Made by a program: the position numbers and the translations under genes. Shown here one piece after another: positions 33,273 through 42,254 of a DNA stretch of 64,000 bases (within the stretch, counting starts at the first letter, position 1; the number at the start of each line of letters is the position of its first letter). Location: the NCBI GenBank assembly GCA_036383895.1, contig DASVNK010000012.1, forward strand, positions 1-64,000. The letters run 5' to 3'. This stretch comes from DASVNK01 sp036383895 (lineage in GTDB: Bacteria; Verrucomicrobiota; Verrucomicrobiia; Limisphaerales; SXQI01). The notes below the pieces were generated by a model. It saw nothing but the letters and a program-made list of their open reading frames with translations, did no database searches and was not told where the DNA came from.

Positions 33273-36200
33273 TTATTTCCCGGTTTCCGTTCCCTGTTGT
33301 GCGGCAGCGGGGGTGCCGCTCGCTGCGGAAGTCTTGCAGATCACCGCGACTTCGTCGATGTAGCCGTCGAAATTTCCAATTTCGAGAGTTGCGGGTTGCT
33401 TGCCCCAATTCGCCAACTCAGCACTCTTCTTCTCGACGACGACCTTGCCATTGATACGTGCGCTATAGGAATCCTTGTTCAGTGTGATTGCGAGGTGATG
33501 CCAAACGCCGGGCTTCAGAACGTTCGTGAGGCTGGTTTGCGTCATTGAGAATTCGCTGCCGCCTTTGATCATCGGTCCTTCGTACATGTTTTCGTTTAAC
33601 TCGAGATAACTGTTCCAATCTTCGGCGAGCGAGAGGATCTTCACATTCGTGCGATTGTATGCTTTGAAGCTGTTTAAGTAGATCATCGCTTGCAGGGTGA
33701 TTTCGTTGAGCAACTGAGGATCGGGCAGATTGATTTTTGCGGTCGCGATGTCGCCGATGTCGGTCACGCGCAGAGCGGCACCTTTGCGTTGCGCCATCCA
33801 ACTGAGATTGCTCCTGTCAAAGGCCGCTTTGCCCGAAAGTTTCAATGCGGGCGACTTTTGGGATGCGTCGGCCGGTGAATTGTCGAAATGATAGAGAGCA
33901 ACCGTTTCGCCGCTCGGTTGAAGCGCAGAGGAGAAAAAGGCATTTGCCGGGACGTTCATGGAAGCGACTGCCGAAAACATTCCTTTGGCAAAGAGGCGCC
34001 GTCCGTCCGGCAACATCGCTTCAGCCTCGACCCATTGTTCGCCCACATTCTTTGGAACGAACGTCGCGCGTGATGCAATCATCGGCTCCTGGTCGCGAGC
34101 CTCCCAGAGAATTTGCGCATTACTCAGGTCGATCCCGTCCGCCTTCAGTTCAGCGATGACCGGCTGCCCTGCGGCAGTTGCTTTCGGCAAACCTGCAATG
34201 GTAGCGTTCATTGGCTTCCATGGCTGCTTTGCGCTCGGAGTTTTCGTCATTAGGAAAATCGCGGTCGCGAGGCTTCGCGCCTGGTCCATGACGACGCATT
34301 CCGCCGACGTGTTGAAGCTGTCGCCCCAGCGATCGTAGAATGGATAAGGTGCGGCTTCAGCTCCATCCGGCGGAAACGGTAGCGCCCCGAGATCCTTTCC
34401 GTAATGATGCAGCCACGCGAATCCACTCTGAATATTGCCCGAGCTGAAACCGGTCGGCGGGAGGATGCGGTGATCGTTCTGCGCGTATTGATGGACGATC
34501 TCACGCGTTCGTCGCCAGCCGATGCCGGTCACAAATGCGACGTTGACCGGATTATTTCCAGCCTCGTAATTCAAGTTGCTGATGATCGCATCGAGTAGCG
34601 CATCGTCTTTCCGCAGCGCGTTGGCCACGGCGATGTCGAACGCGCGTTCGGCCGAGAAGAACCACCCGGCATTTTTGTTCGCTTTGTTCGGATCGGGGAA
34701 GCTCGTGCCGTAAGCGGTCTCCCGGGCAAACCGAACATGGTTGGCCGCGGTCAGGTGGATGAGCGACTCGCAGCGCGTAACGAATTCAGGGTTCGCCGTG
34801 CCGCGTGCGATCCGGCCATTGCGCGTGGCAAAGACGTAAGTGCGCGCCGCGTTGCCCCAACCTTCGAACATCGGCCACCATGACCAGCGGCGGGTTTTCG
34901 TATCTTCGGGATTGAATGAATCGATCAGGCGCTGTTCGTATTGCTTATCACCCGTCGCGGCGAAGAGCGCGGAGGCTGCCCATCCCAGTTCGTCGTCGTG
35001 AAAGAATTCATTCCCGTAATGCGTGAGCATCTGGTAGGACCCATCGCGACCGTGCTGAGCAATGGCGCGTTCGAGGAAAGCCCAGCCGCGTTGCGCACGC
35101 CGCAAGAATAGGTCGGCAGCTTCGGGGAATTGCTTTTTGAAGGTCGGAGACGAAGCGATCTCAGCAAGGGCCGCGACGGCGGCCGCAGTCGCAGTGGTGT
35201 TCTTCGGCCAGACAATTTGCGGGTCGCCTTTGTCCGGAAGGACGTTGTCTTCATAGCGACGCTCTTTCGGATAAACGAGGAAGAAGAAACCGCCGTCGTT
35301 GTCCTGCATCTTGGCGATGAAATCCGCTTCCCATTTTGCTTCCTGCAGAAGATCGCTTTTTCCGTCACCGCTTTCCGGAAGGCCGAGGTTGTCGAGTTCC
35401 GCCGCGCCTTCGAAGTTATCAGCGGCGAAAACCAGCGCGTGAACCAGTCCGGCACTGTTGATGGTGTATTTGCTGTAATCGCCCGCATCGTGATGTCCGC
35501 CACTGACATCCACTTTGCCGGTGCGAACGAAAGGATAAAGGCTTTGGTCCGACGATTTGAGTTGCTTCGCGGTGTGACGAGGATCTTCCTTCGCTGGGGC
35601 GGATACTCCAGCAATGATGCTTTGCGCAGACTTGTGCGCTTTGGTGGGAGTTTCTGCCGGCGCGGTGTGGCAGGCGTCGTGCGTAAAGCGAGTGTATGGC
35701 AGGGAGTTGTTCGTTCCGCAGCGTTGATGATAAAGGCCCAGCGCGTAAGTGCGCGCAAAGGCCGCGAACGTACCTTCATTAATCTGGAACGGCAACGACG
35801 CGCCCAGGCCCGGCACGCTCAACCGGTAAACGCCGGGCATGGAGAATTCTGAAAAATCGGCTTCGTAAACGTTTTGATAGGGAGGCGGCGAGTAAGCGAA
35901 GCCTTTGTCCATCCGTCGCTTCAATTTTCCCTCGAATTCTTTTTCGCCAGCGTGATTGATGATCGCGAAATTGGTCGAAGCGATTTTCATTTCCCCAAGC
36001 GAGCCGAGGTAGTAACCGATCATGGCGCGTTTCGGAAATTCCGGCGCGTATCCGACCTGGTTCACATGAATGGCGGGATTAAATCGTAGCGGCTCGACAG
36101 CGGCGGTGAAGTCTTCGTTGGTCCAAAGGTTGCCCTCGACGTTTAAGACTTTGACCGCGGCCCCTTCAGAAATCGGCTGGCGGAGCTGCAGATAAAGCTG

Positions 36201-36548
36201 CGAAAGAATCCGCAAATCGCGAACTTTATTCGGCGCATAGAGCGGTCGTCGCTTAAATCCAATTTGCGCGATGGGAATCTCGACATCGTTTGCAACGACC
36301 CGGAAAGCGCCGGGAGCTGGGAGGCGAGGAGCGAAGTTCGGCCCGACGAAATCCCACCGATCCACGGGATCACCTTGGGCTTTTTGGGTGGTGATTAGCG
36401 TCAGCTCTAAAAGATTCGGCGATAGGATGCGCAAACTGTGCTCGCCGACCTGGGGCATCGCCAAAGAGTTGGTCGATGTCCAGCCATAATCGAACGCGCG
36501 CACGCCAGCGCATGCGATCCACAACAGGAAACAAAACCTCCACGTCAC
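33273..36548 (-). CDS. Secreted glycoside hydrolase family 9 cellulase with LamG domain
   Basis: A 1091-residue secreted enzyme. A signal peptide (MTWRFCFLLWIACAGVRA) is followed by a region of unknown fold, an Ig-like CelD_N domain (about 155-265, starting HVNQVGYAPEFPKRAMIGYY), and a GH9 catalytic barrel (about 270-780). The catalytic acids of GH9 are visible: the DAGDYSKY pair near residue 355 and the proton donor in NTSAECVVMD near 748. A concanavalin/LamG-like domain closes the protein (about 890-1075, GVWHHLAITLNKD). It should cut cellulose or another beta-1,4-glucan outside the cell. Upstream on the same strand lies a secreted FAD oxidoreductase. Confidence 0.88.
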   Translation of the reverse strand: MTWRFCFLLWIACAGVRAFDYGWTSTNSLAMPQVGEHSLRILSPNLLELTLITTQKAQGDPVDRWDFVGPNFAPRLPAPGAFRVVANDVEIPIAQIGFKRRPLYAPNKVRDLRILSQLYLQLRQPISEGAAVKVLNVEGNLWTNEDFTAAVEPLRFNPAIHVNQVGYAPEFPKRAMIGYYLGSLGEMKIASTNFAIINHAGEKEFEGKLKRRMDKGFAYSPPPYQNVYEADFSEFSMPGVYRLSVPGLGASLPFQINEGTFAAFARTYALGLYHQRCGTNNSLPYTRFTHDACHTAPAETPTKAHKSAQSIIAGVSAPAKEDPRHTAKQLKSSDQSLYPFVRTGKVDVSGGHHDAGDYSKYTINSAGLVHALVFAADNFEGAAELDNLGLPESGDGKSDLLQEAKWEADFIAKMQDNDGGFFFLVYPKERRYEDNVLPDKGDPQIVWPKNTTATAAAVAALAEIASSPTFKKQFPEAADLFLRRAQRGWAFLERAIAQHGRDGSYQMLTHYGNEFFHDDELGWAASALFAATGDKQYEQRLIDSFNPEDTKTRRWSWWPMFEGWGNAARTYVFATRNGRIARGTANPEFVTRCESLIHLTAANHVRFARETAYGTSFPDPNKANKNAGWFFSAERAFDIAVANALRKDDALLDAIISNLNYEAGNNPVNVAFVTGIGWRRTREIVHQYAQNDHRILPPTGFSSGNIQSGFAWLHHYGKDLGALPFPPDGAEAAPYPFYDRWGDSFNTSAECVVMDQARSLATAIFLMTKTPSAKQPWKPMNATIAGLPKATAAGQPVIAELKADGIDLSNAQILWEARDQEPMIASRATFVPKNVGEQWVEAEAMLPDGRRLFAKGMFSAVASMNVPANAFFSSALQPSGETVALYHFDNSPADASQKSPALKLSGKAAFDRSNLSWMAQRKGAALRVTDIGDIATAKINLPDPQLLNEITLQAMIYLNSFKAYNRTNVKILSLAEDWNSYLELNENMYEGPMIKGGSEFSMTQTSLTNVLKPGVWHHLAITLNKDSYSARINGKVVVEKKSAELANWGKQPATLEIGNFDGYIDEVAVICKTSAASGTPAAAQQGTETGK

Positions 36549-36641
36549 GTGACCATGCTTAGTGCCGCAGAACGTTTCGGCAAGGGAACGGACGCAAGTA
36601 AGACGAGGATTGATGTCTCAGGGAGAGCCGGAGACCGCTCC

Positions 36642-38288
36642 TCAGCGTTTCGGGTTTTCGAGAATTTGCCCGTCGGCCAGGAGACGTTCACGCAAGGCGG
36701 TGTAGGGCACGTCTTGGACGGCTGATCTCTGGTCAATTGCCAGCACAGCGGCTGTAGCTGCGGACTGGCCGAGGATCATGAAAACGGGTTCCATGCGGAT
36801 GGAGCCGAAGGCGATGTGGGAACTGGAAACACAAACCGGGACGAGGAGATTCTCGCACTGCGCTTTTTTCGGCAGCAGCGAACCGAATGAAATTTGGTAA
36901 GGACCTTGTGCGGACACGCCGATGTCGCCTTCGTTTTGGACGTAGCCCTCTGGTGTGATGTAACGCTGCACGTTGTGCGAATCGATCGTGTATGAACCCA
37001 TTCCAACCGGCTCGGCGACTGGCTTTCTTTTGAGCAACTCGTGCTCGGTCATCACGTGCGTGCCGATCATCCGGCGCGCTTCACGAACGTAGATCTGGTG
37101 CGGCCAATTGCCGGTGGCAGTGAATTCATCCTTCGCCAGGCCCCACTTGCGCATTGCTTCCTGAACATCTTTGGGCACTCGCGGATCGTTGGCGATGAAG
37201 TAAAGCCAGCCTTTCTGGTAACGCTCGTGTTCCTTTAGAATCTCGAGGCGCCGCTCGTAACTCGCCTCGGGATAATCATAGTTATAGCCGATGTTGTCCG
37301 TGCTCATTGGGCCGTGATTATTTGTGTCGGTCTTCTTATTCGGGATGGGATCGAACTTGTCGAAAGTCTCCCGCCAGCCCGCATGGAAGATGCGCAGCAG
37401 CAGTTCGTAATCGGCTGGATCGTATCCCTCCGGCTTCGGAAACGGCACGCGATTCTCCGGATGATCGGTTAAACACATCCGATAGCAATAGGCCTGCAAC
37501 TTCTTATCGCCGGCGCCGTATTCGCCGGGAGGCTCGGGGTTGATTCGCGGCAAGACACCGCTGCTCGGGTCGTCAGGAATGCGATAGGGACTAATCTTCT
37601 CTTTTAGGACGCCGAAGTGATGGCGGTGATGCAGCACTGCCGTTTGGATGCCGTTCCATTTTTCGCCGTAAGTCGAGGTGCTCTCGCGCCCCACATGGTA
37701 CTCCACTCCCGCGGCAGCCATTAAATCGCCTTCATAGGTTGCATCGATGAACATGCGACCGGCGTAATCTTTACCACTTAGCGTCGTGATGGAAGCGATG
37801 CGCCCGCCGTTCTTCTTCACGCCGGATTTGCGGTCGAGCCATTCGCCGCGATGGACCGGAATCTCGTATTCGCGTACAAAATCCTCGAACACCTTCTCCG
37901 CCACGTGCGGTTCAAAGATCCACATGGTTCGTTGCGCGCCGTCGATTGCGGGGGTGCCCTGGCCTTTGTTTCCATATTCCTCCCGCTTCTGCCACTTCCA
38001 CGCACCCGGGTCCTGGTAGTGTTTCCAGACACGGTGATAAAAGTCGCGGGAGAGACCGCCGATGACCGACTTGTCGCCTGTATCGGTGAACCCAAGCCCG
38101 CCCGAAGTGAGGCCACCAAGATGCCGGTCCGGGCAAACGAGGATTACGGATTTGCCCATCCGCCTGGCTTGCACTGCTGAGATGACTCCTGCGGAGGTCC
38201 CACCGTAAACGACGAGGTCGTATTCAGCAGCGCGTGCGGAAAAAGAAAAGAAGAAGACCAGTGCGAGAACGAGGCGGTGGAACTCCAT
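36642..38288 (-). CDS. Secreted FAD-dependent oxidoreductase (PF12831-like)
   Basis: A 548-residue flavoprotein with a signal peptide (about 1-20, ending SARAAEYD), then the dinucleotide motif VVYGGTSAGVISAVQARRMG and the characteristic RHLGGLTSGGLGFTD. MFIDATYEGDLMAAAGVEY and FMILGQSAATAAVLAI are the other conserved motifs of this family, often labelled FAD-dependent oxidoreductase or xanthan-lyase-like in PVC and Bacteroidota genomes. Export suggests folding before transport or cofactor loading in the periplasm. Substrate unknown; a carbohydrate is plausible given the GH9 neighbour 93 bases downstream. Confidence 0.85.
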   Translation of the reverse strand: MEFHRLVLALVFFFSFSARAAEYDLVVYGGTSAGVISAVQARRMGKSVILVCPDRHLGGLTSGGLGFTDTGDKSVIGGLSRDFYHRVWKHYQDPGAWKWQKREEYGNKGQGTPAIDGAQRTMWIFEPHVAEKVFEDFVREYEIPVHRGEWLDRKSGVKKNGGRIASITTLSGKDYAGRMFIDATYEGDLMAAAGVEYHVGRESTSTYGEKWNGIQTAVLHHRHHFGVLKEKISPYRIPDDPSSGVLPRINPEPPGEYGAGDKKLQAYCYRMCLTDHPENRVPFPKPEGYDPADYELLLRIFHAGWRETFDKFDPIPNKKTDTNNHGPMSTDNIGYNYDYPEASYERRLEILKEHERYQKGWLYFIANDPRVPKDVQEAMRKWGLAKDEFTATGNWPHQIYVREARRMIGTHVMTEHELLKRKPVAEPVGMGSYTIDSHNVQRYITPEGYVQNEGDIGVSAQGPYQISFGSLLPKKAQCENLLVPVCVSSSHIAFGSIRMEPVFMILGQSAATAAVLAIDQRSAVQDVPYTALRERLLADGQILENPKR

Positions 38289-38364
38289 GGCCGCATTTAA
38301 GCGATGCGAACACCAAGATGTCCAGACGCTTTAGCGCGCAGCGCCGAAGTGGACTATTTGAAAA

Positions 38365-38583
38365 CTAGAACGAATAAAACGGCTGCCAAAGGAGAACGGG
38401 GCTGTCTTCCACCTGCCCATTGGAGCAGCGCCAGCGGTTGTCTCCTTCGTAGACGCCGAGAGCCTGGTGCTCGCCGGTGCGATATAGAACGCTTTCTCCG
38501 GCGGACGGCAGAGCTTCTTCAATTCGTTTCCAGCTCTGCCGGTCGCCGTCATTTCTCCTGGTTAGATCGAAATGCGTTACCAT
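38365..38583 (-). CDS. Small DUF551-like protein
   Basis: A 72-residue protein whose body, SWKRIEEALPSAGESVLYRT through SPVLLWQPFYSF, has the pattern of DUF551: an opening Trp, a Leu-Pro-x-x-Gly-Glu-x-Val-Leu turn, a middle strand and a Trp near the end. Such domains appear in phage and bacterial proteins with no known role. The pattern of conserved Trp and Gly and the ATG at 38583 support coding; nothing else does. It is divergent from ahpC (198 bases between starts). The remaining stretch 38584-38781 shows nothing I can name. Confidence 0.55.
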   Translation of the reverse strand: MVTHFDLTRRNDGDRQSWKRIEEALPSAGESVLYRTGEHQALGVYEGDNRWRCSNGQVEDSPVLLWQPFYSF

Positions 38584-38781
38584 CGCACATATTGGATAGT
38601 TCTCCTTGCGCCACGTTCAATCATTTTTTTCATCTGTTTTAAGAAACCAATTCTGCCTCAGCTACATACTGCTGATCTCGAAACACTCCCGCCGAGCGCG
38701 CGGCGACTGGGTTAGCGCTCTCAAACCGCGGTCCTCCCCTTGAACTCTGATGCTTCTGCGCTACCTTCTCCGCTCTTAAAA

Positions 38782-39390
38782 ATGAGCGACATACGAAACG
38801 TAACGGTTGGCATTGAAGTTCCGAATTTCGAAATCGAAGTCTATAATCCTGAACAGCGTGAATTCAGCAAAGTTTCGCTGGCAGAGCTGAAAGCGCAGAA
38901 AAAATGGACCGTGCTGGTCTTCTATCCAGCCGACTTTACCTTCGTCTGCCCCACCGAACTGGCGGATCTCGCTGAAAAACACGAGGCGTTGAAAAAGTTA
39001 GGCGCCGAAGTAATTTCTGTTTCGACCGATACGAAATACACCCATATGGCCTGGCGCGACGCGGAGAAGCTGCTCAGCGGCGTGAAATACCTAATGGGTG
39101 CTGATCCGACGCGGGCGTTGAGCCATCTGTTTGGAGTCTATGATCCGGTCTCCGGACTGTCGCTGCGCGGCACATTTGTCATTAATCCTGAGGGGCGCCT
39201 CGTTTCGTCCGAGGTGAATTACTATAACGTGGGCCGCAATGCGGACGAACTCGTGCGCAAATTGGAAGCAAACGTTCATCTGATGGCGCATCCGGACGAA
39301 GCGTGTCCGGCAAACTGGCGCAAAGGTTCCAAGACCCTGAAGCCGAGCAGCGCGATGGTCGGCAAGGTTTACGAAGCGCTGAGGGCCTGA
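38782..39390 (+). CDS. ahpC: Peroxiredoxin AhpC
   Basis: A 202-residue typical 2-Cys peroxiredoxin that reduces hydrogen peroxide and organic peroxides. The peroxidatic Cys56 is in YPADFTFVCPTEL and the resolving Cys175 in HPDEACPANW, both in the standard context. The frame opens at 38740, but MSDIRNVTVG at 38782 gives the normal AhpC N-terminus. No ahpF is adjacent, so thioredoxin or another reductase must recycle it. A hairpin terminator follows 32 bases after the stop. Confidence 0.95.
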   Translation: MSDIRNVTVGIEVPNFEIEVYNPEQREFSKVSLAELKAQKKWTVLVFYPADFTFVCPTELADLAEKHEALKKLGAEVISVSTDTKYTHMAWRDAEKLLSGVKYLMGADPTRALSHLFGVYDPVSGLSLRGTFVINPEGRLVSSEVNYYNVGRNADELVRKLEANVHLMAHPDEACPANWRKGSKTLKPSSAMVGKVYEALRA

Positions 39391-39422
39391 CCGGCACCTT
39401 GGATGTGGATATTTTTTTGGCG

Positions 39423-39446
39423 AGCGCGGGTTCACCCGCGCTTTTC
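39423..39446 (+). terminator. Intrinsic terminator after ahpC
   Basis: AGCGCGGG and CCCGCGCT form a perfect 8-base stem with a TTCA loop, followed by TTTTCTG. It lies 33-52 bases past the ahpC stop. A T-rich run also lies on the left side, so it may act in both directions. Confidence 0.7.
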
Positions 39447-39517
39447 TGTTCCAGAATCTGGACGTCCGCGACAAACAGCTTTGCGCCCGCGCTTGGGGCC
39501 TGTATGCTGCCGCAGTG

Positions 39518-39757
39518 ATGTCGTCTGCGGATCGCCAGAGAATCTGTCCGAAATGCCGCGCTTTCCTTCCGCGAAAGGGATTGAAGTGCCCATATTGCGG
39601 GAAGACTGCGAAGCCGACCACCAGCCTCGGGCCGAAGAAACGCTGCCGGTTGTGCGGTGGGCTTGAGTTCAAGACGTTGCCGGTGGGCGAAGTGGTGCCC
39701 GGGCAGAAGAAAGTGCAGAAGATCACGGTGTGTGGGGTTTGCGGGAAGCAGGTTTAG
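39518..39757 (+). CDS. Small zinc-ribbon protein
   Basis: A 79-residue protein with eight cysteines in four CxxC knuckles: RICPKCRAFLP, KCPYCGKTAKP, RCRLCGGLEF and VCGVCGKQV. This pattern should hold two zinc ions in a rubredoxin-like or double zinc-ribbon fold. The family is not recognised. It lies between the ahpC terminator and sufS on the same strand; the 69-base gap to sufS leaves co-transcription open. ATG at 39518 is preferred to the GTG one codon earlier. Confidence 0.7.
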   Translation: MSSADRQRICPKCRAFLPRKGLKCPYCGKTAKPTTSLGPKKRCRLCGGLEFKTLPVGEVVPGQKKVQKITVCGVCGKQV

Positions 39758-39826
39758 CTTTTTTCAGCGGCTTCATTCTTTTATTCCGAAATCGGTTCGC
39801 ACGCGTTATAGTGTGGCTAAGGTGGT

Positions 39827-41071
39827 ATGAGCGTTGCGACTGAACCAACCATGAATATCGAGCAGATCCGCGCCGACTTTCCGATCCTGCATCAGAAAGT
39901 TCACGGGCATGATCTGATATATTTCGATAACGCCGCCACTTCGCAAAAGCCGCGTTTGGTGCTCGACGCGTTGCGGCATTATTATGAACACGACAACGCG
40001 AATGTTCATCGCGGCATTCATGAACTCAGCAATCGCGCCAGCACCGCTTACGAAGCTTCCCGCGCACGGGCGGCGAAATTCCTGAACGCGCGGAGTGTTG
40101 ATGAGATTATTTTTACCCGCGGCACCACGGAAGCGATCAACCTGGTCGCGCATGCGTGGGGTGGAAAGTTTTTAAAGCGAGGGGACAAGGTGTTGCTCAC
40201 CGAGATGGAGCATCACAGCAATATTGTTCCCTGGCAGCTGCTGGCGCAGAAGATTGGGATTCAGTTGGTTTATTTGCCCGTGACTGGCGACCGCGGCTTG
40301 CTCGATCTTTCGCACCTGGACGAGTTCCTCACCCACGACATCAAACTGCTCGCGATGACGCACATCTCGAATACGCTCGGCACGGTCAACCCGGTGGCGG
40401 ACCTCTGCGCGCGTGCTCGTAAACTTGGGATCACAACGTTAGTGGATGCGGCGCAAAGCGCGGGCCATCGGCCGGTGGATGTGCAGGAGATTGGTTGCGA
40501 TTTTCTCGCGGTATCGGGACATAAGATGTGCGCGCCAACGGGGGTAGGTTTTCTCTACGGCCGCCTCGAAATTCTCGAGAAAATGGATCCCTACCAGGGC
40601 GGCGGCGACATGATCTCCAGCGTCGATTTCTTTCAAAGCACCTGGAACAAAGTCCCGCACAAATTCGAAGCCGGCACCCCAAACATCGCCGACGTCATCG
40701 CTCTCCACGCCGCCATGGATTACCTCGACCAGATCGGCCGCGACCGCATCGCCGAGCACGACGTCGAACTCAGCACCTACGCCTACGAACGCCTCGCCGG
40801 ACTCAACAAAATCCGCCTCTTCGGCCCCGTTGAAGGCCGCGCCGGCCTCGTCAGTTTCCTTCTCAAGGATGTCCACGCGCACGACGTCGTTACCTTCGCC
40901 GATCAACGCGGCGTCGCTCTCCGCGGCGGTCATCATTGCAATCAACCGCTCATGAAAAAACTCGGCGTCGAATCCACCACCCGCGCCAGTTTCTACTTCT
41001 ACAACACCGAAGCGGAAGTCGATCGCTTCATCGAAGTGCTCCGCGAAATCCAAAAATTTTTCGGCGCATGA
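39827..41071 (+). CDS. sufS: Cysteine desulfurase SufS
   Basis: A 414-residue class V PLP enzyme that removes sulfur from cysteine for Fe-S cluster assembly. Lys233 in AVSGHKMCAPTGVG binds PLP, Cys371 in LRGGHHCNQPLM is the persulfide-carrying cysteine, and FDNAATSQKP and TRGTTEAINLVA are typical of SufS (group II). Its stop overlaps the start of the DUF1858-rhodanese gene by four bases (ATGA), and a NifU-like scaffold follows directly. The alternative start MNIEQIRADFP, eight codons in, is also possible. Confidence 0.95.
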   Translation: MSVATEPTMNIEQIRADFPILHQKVHGHDLIYFDNAATSQKPRLVLDALRHYYEHDNANVHRGIHELSNRASTAYEASRARAAKFLNARSVDEIIFTRGTTEAINLVAHAWGGKFLKRGDKVLLTEMEHHSNIVPWQLLAQKIGIQLVYLPVTGDRGLLDLSHLDEFLTHDIKLLAMTHISNTLGTVNPVADLCARARKLGITTLVDAAQSAGHRPVDVQEIGCDFLAVSGHKMCAPTGVGFLYGRLEILEKMDPYQGGGDMISSVDFFQSTWNKVPHKFEAGTPNIADVIALHAAMDYLDQIGRDRIAEHDVELSTYAYERLAGLNKIRLFGPVEGRAGLVSFLLKDVHAHDVVTFADQRGVALRGGHHCNQPLMKKLGVESTTRASFYFYNTEAEVDRFIEVLREIQKFFGA

Positions 41072-41631
41072 ACACAACTACTACTCAAACAACCCCGCGC
41101 GCCATCTCCGGCGATGCCACCATGGCGCGCGTTCTCGAAGTTTATCCCGGCGCGCAGCGCGCACTCTTCCGCAAATATCACATCGGCGGCTGTTCCAGTT
41201 GCGGCTTCGACCCCAATGAAACACTCGCCCAGGTCTGCGCCCGCAATAACCATCTCAACGTTGCCGAAGTCATCGCCCACATCGAGCAAAGCCACGCCGC
41301 CGACCAGCAAATCTATGTCTCCGCCCAGGAACTCTCCCGCTGGCGCGCAGAAAACGTTGCCGCGCGCCTCGTCGATATTCGCACCCGCGAAGAATTCGAC
41401 GCGACCCATATCCCCGGCGCCACGCTCTTTACCCAGGAGATCATGACTGAGATGCTCGGCCGTTGGCCCCGCGCTGAACTCGTCGTCATCTACGATCATC
41501 TCGGCAACAAAAGCATGGACGCCGCCGCCTACTTCCTAGGCCACGGCTTCACCAACGTCCGCGCCCTCAGAGGCGGGATCGACGCCTGGGCCGAAATCGA
41601 CTCAACCATCCGCAAATATCGCCTCGATTAA
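41068..41631 (+). CDS. DUF1858 + rhodanese-like protein, active Cys replaced
   Basis: A 187-residue two-domain protein. Residues 14-75 form a DUF1858-like domain (MARVLEVYPGAQRALFRKYH, with Cys42 and Cys45 in GGCSSCGFDP). Residues 85-185 form a rhodanese domain (ARLVDIRTREEFDATHIPGA and ALRGGIDAW). The sulfur-carrying cysteine of rhodaneses, expected in the active loop after the VVIY strand, is Asp143 in IYDHLGNKSMDAA, so the domain cannot form a persulfide by the usual route. It sits between sufS and a NifU-like scaffold with overlapping or abutting codons, so a helper role in sulfur or iron delivery is likely; the two N-terminal cysteines may do the chemistry. Confidence 0.82.
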   Translation: MNTTTTQTTPRAISGDATMARVLEVYPGAQRALFRKYHIGGCSSCGFDPNETLAQVCARNNHLNVAEVIAHIEQSHAADQQIYVSAQELSRWRAENVAARLVDIRTREEFDATHIPGATLFTQEIMTEMLGRWPRAELVVIYDHLGNKSMDAAAYFLGHGFTNVRALRGGIDAWAEIDSTIRKYRLD

Positions 41632-42126
41632 ATGGAAAAAGATCTCCAGACAAAAATCGCCGAAGCCATCGCCAATCCCAAGAACATGGGCGAGATGGAT
41701 TCCGCTGACGCCATCGGGACTGTCGGCAGCCCGAATTGCGGCGACATGGTCCGCATGTGGATCAAGTTCAAGGAAGAAAACGGCAAGAAAGTCATCGACC
41801 GCGCCACCTTTCAAACCTTTGGCTGCGAAACCGCGATCGCCGTCGCCAGTCTCGCCACCGAACTCATCAAAGGCAAAACTCCCGAAGAAGCCATGGCGCT
41901 CCGAGGTGAGGACCTCGCCGCCGATCTTGGCCCGCTTCCTCCCATGCGCATCCACTGCGGCCAACTCGTGGAAGGCGCCCTGCGCAATGCCCTTTCCGAC
42001 GCACCACCGCAGGCTTCAGAGCCAGTCTCTAAACCTGCCACCGGTGGCGGGAGCTTGTTGGCGAATTTTACCCCTGCATCGGCCTCCCAGAAGAAAATCG
42101 TGTTTTTAGACGCAGGTAAGCAATAG
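41632..42126 (+). CDS. NifU/IscU-like Fe-S cluster scaffold
   Basis: A 164-residue protein of the IscU/SufU/NifU N-terminal family, the platform on which Fe-S clusters are built. The three ligand cysteines are Cys36 in GSPNCGDMV, Cys65 in TFGCETAIA and Cys109 in RIHCGQLVEGAL, with the conserved Asp38. After about residue 122 a 40-residue tail rich in Pro, Ser and Ala follows and looks disordered. The ATG directly abuts the stop of the rhodanese-like gene, so translation is probably coupled. The gap 42127-42254 holds nothing I can name. Confidence 0.9.
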   Translation: MEKDLQTKIAEAIANPKNMGEMDSADAIGTVGSPNCGDMVRMWIKFKEENGKKVIDRATFQTFGCETAIAVASLATELIKGKTPEEAMALRGEDLAADLGPLPPMRIHCGQLVEGALRNALSDAPPQASEPVSKPATGGGSLLANFTPASASQKKIVFLDAGKQ

Positions 42127-42254
42127 GTTCTGTAAATCGACTCCGTGTACTTGTGTCGTTTAGAACAGTGGTTCTCCCGATGGTTTAAAGATGGTGTTTG
42201 GTTTCTGATTAGGTGAGAGTTCCACGCCGTCAAGGCGCTTGGAGTCCAAACACT

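Noticed and set aside
34925..35852. Long frames on both strands inside the GH9 gene
   Set aside because: The GH9 frame has the DAGDY and C-terminal catalytic motifs; the 284- and 240-residue alternatives have low-complexity Arg/Ser or hydrophobic shadow composition.
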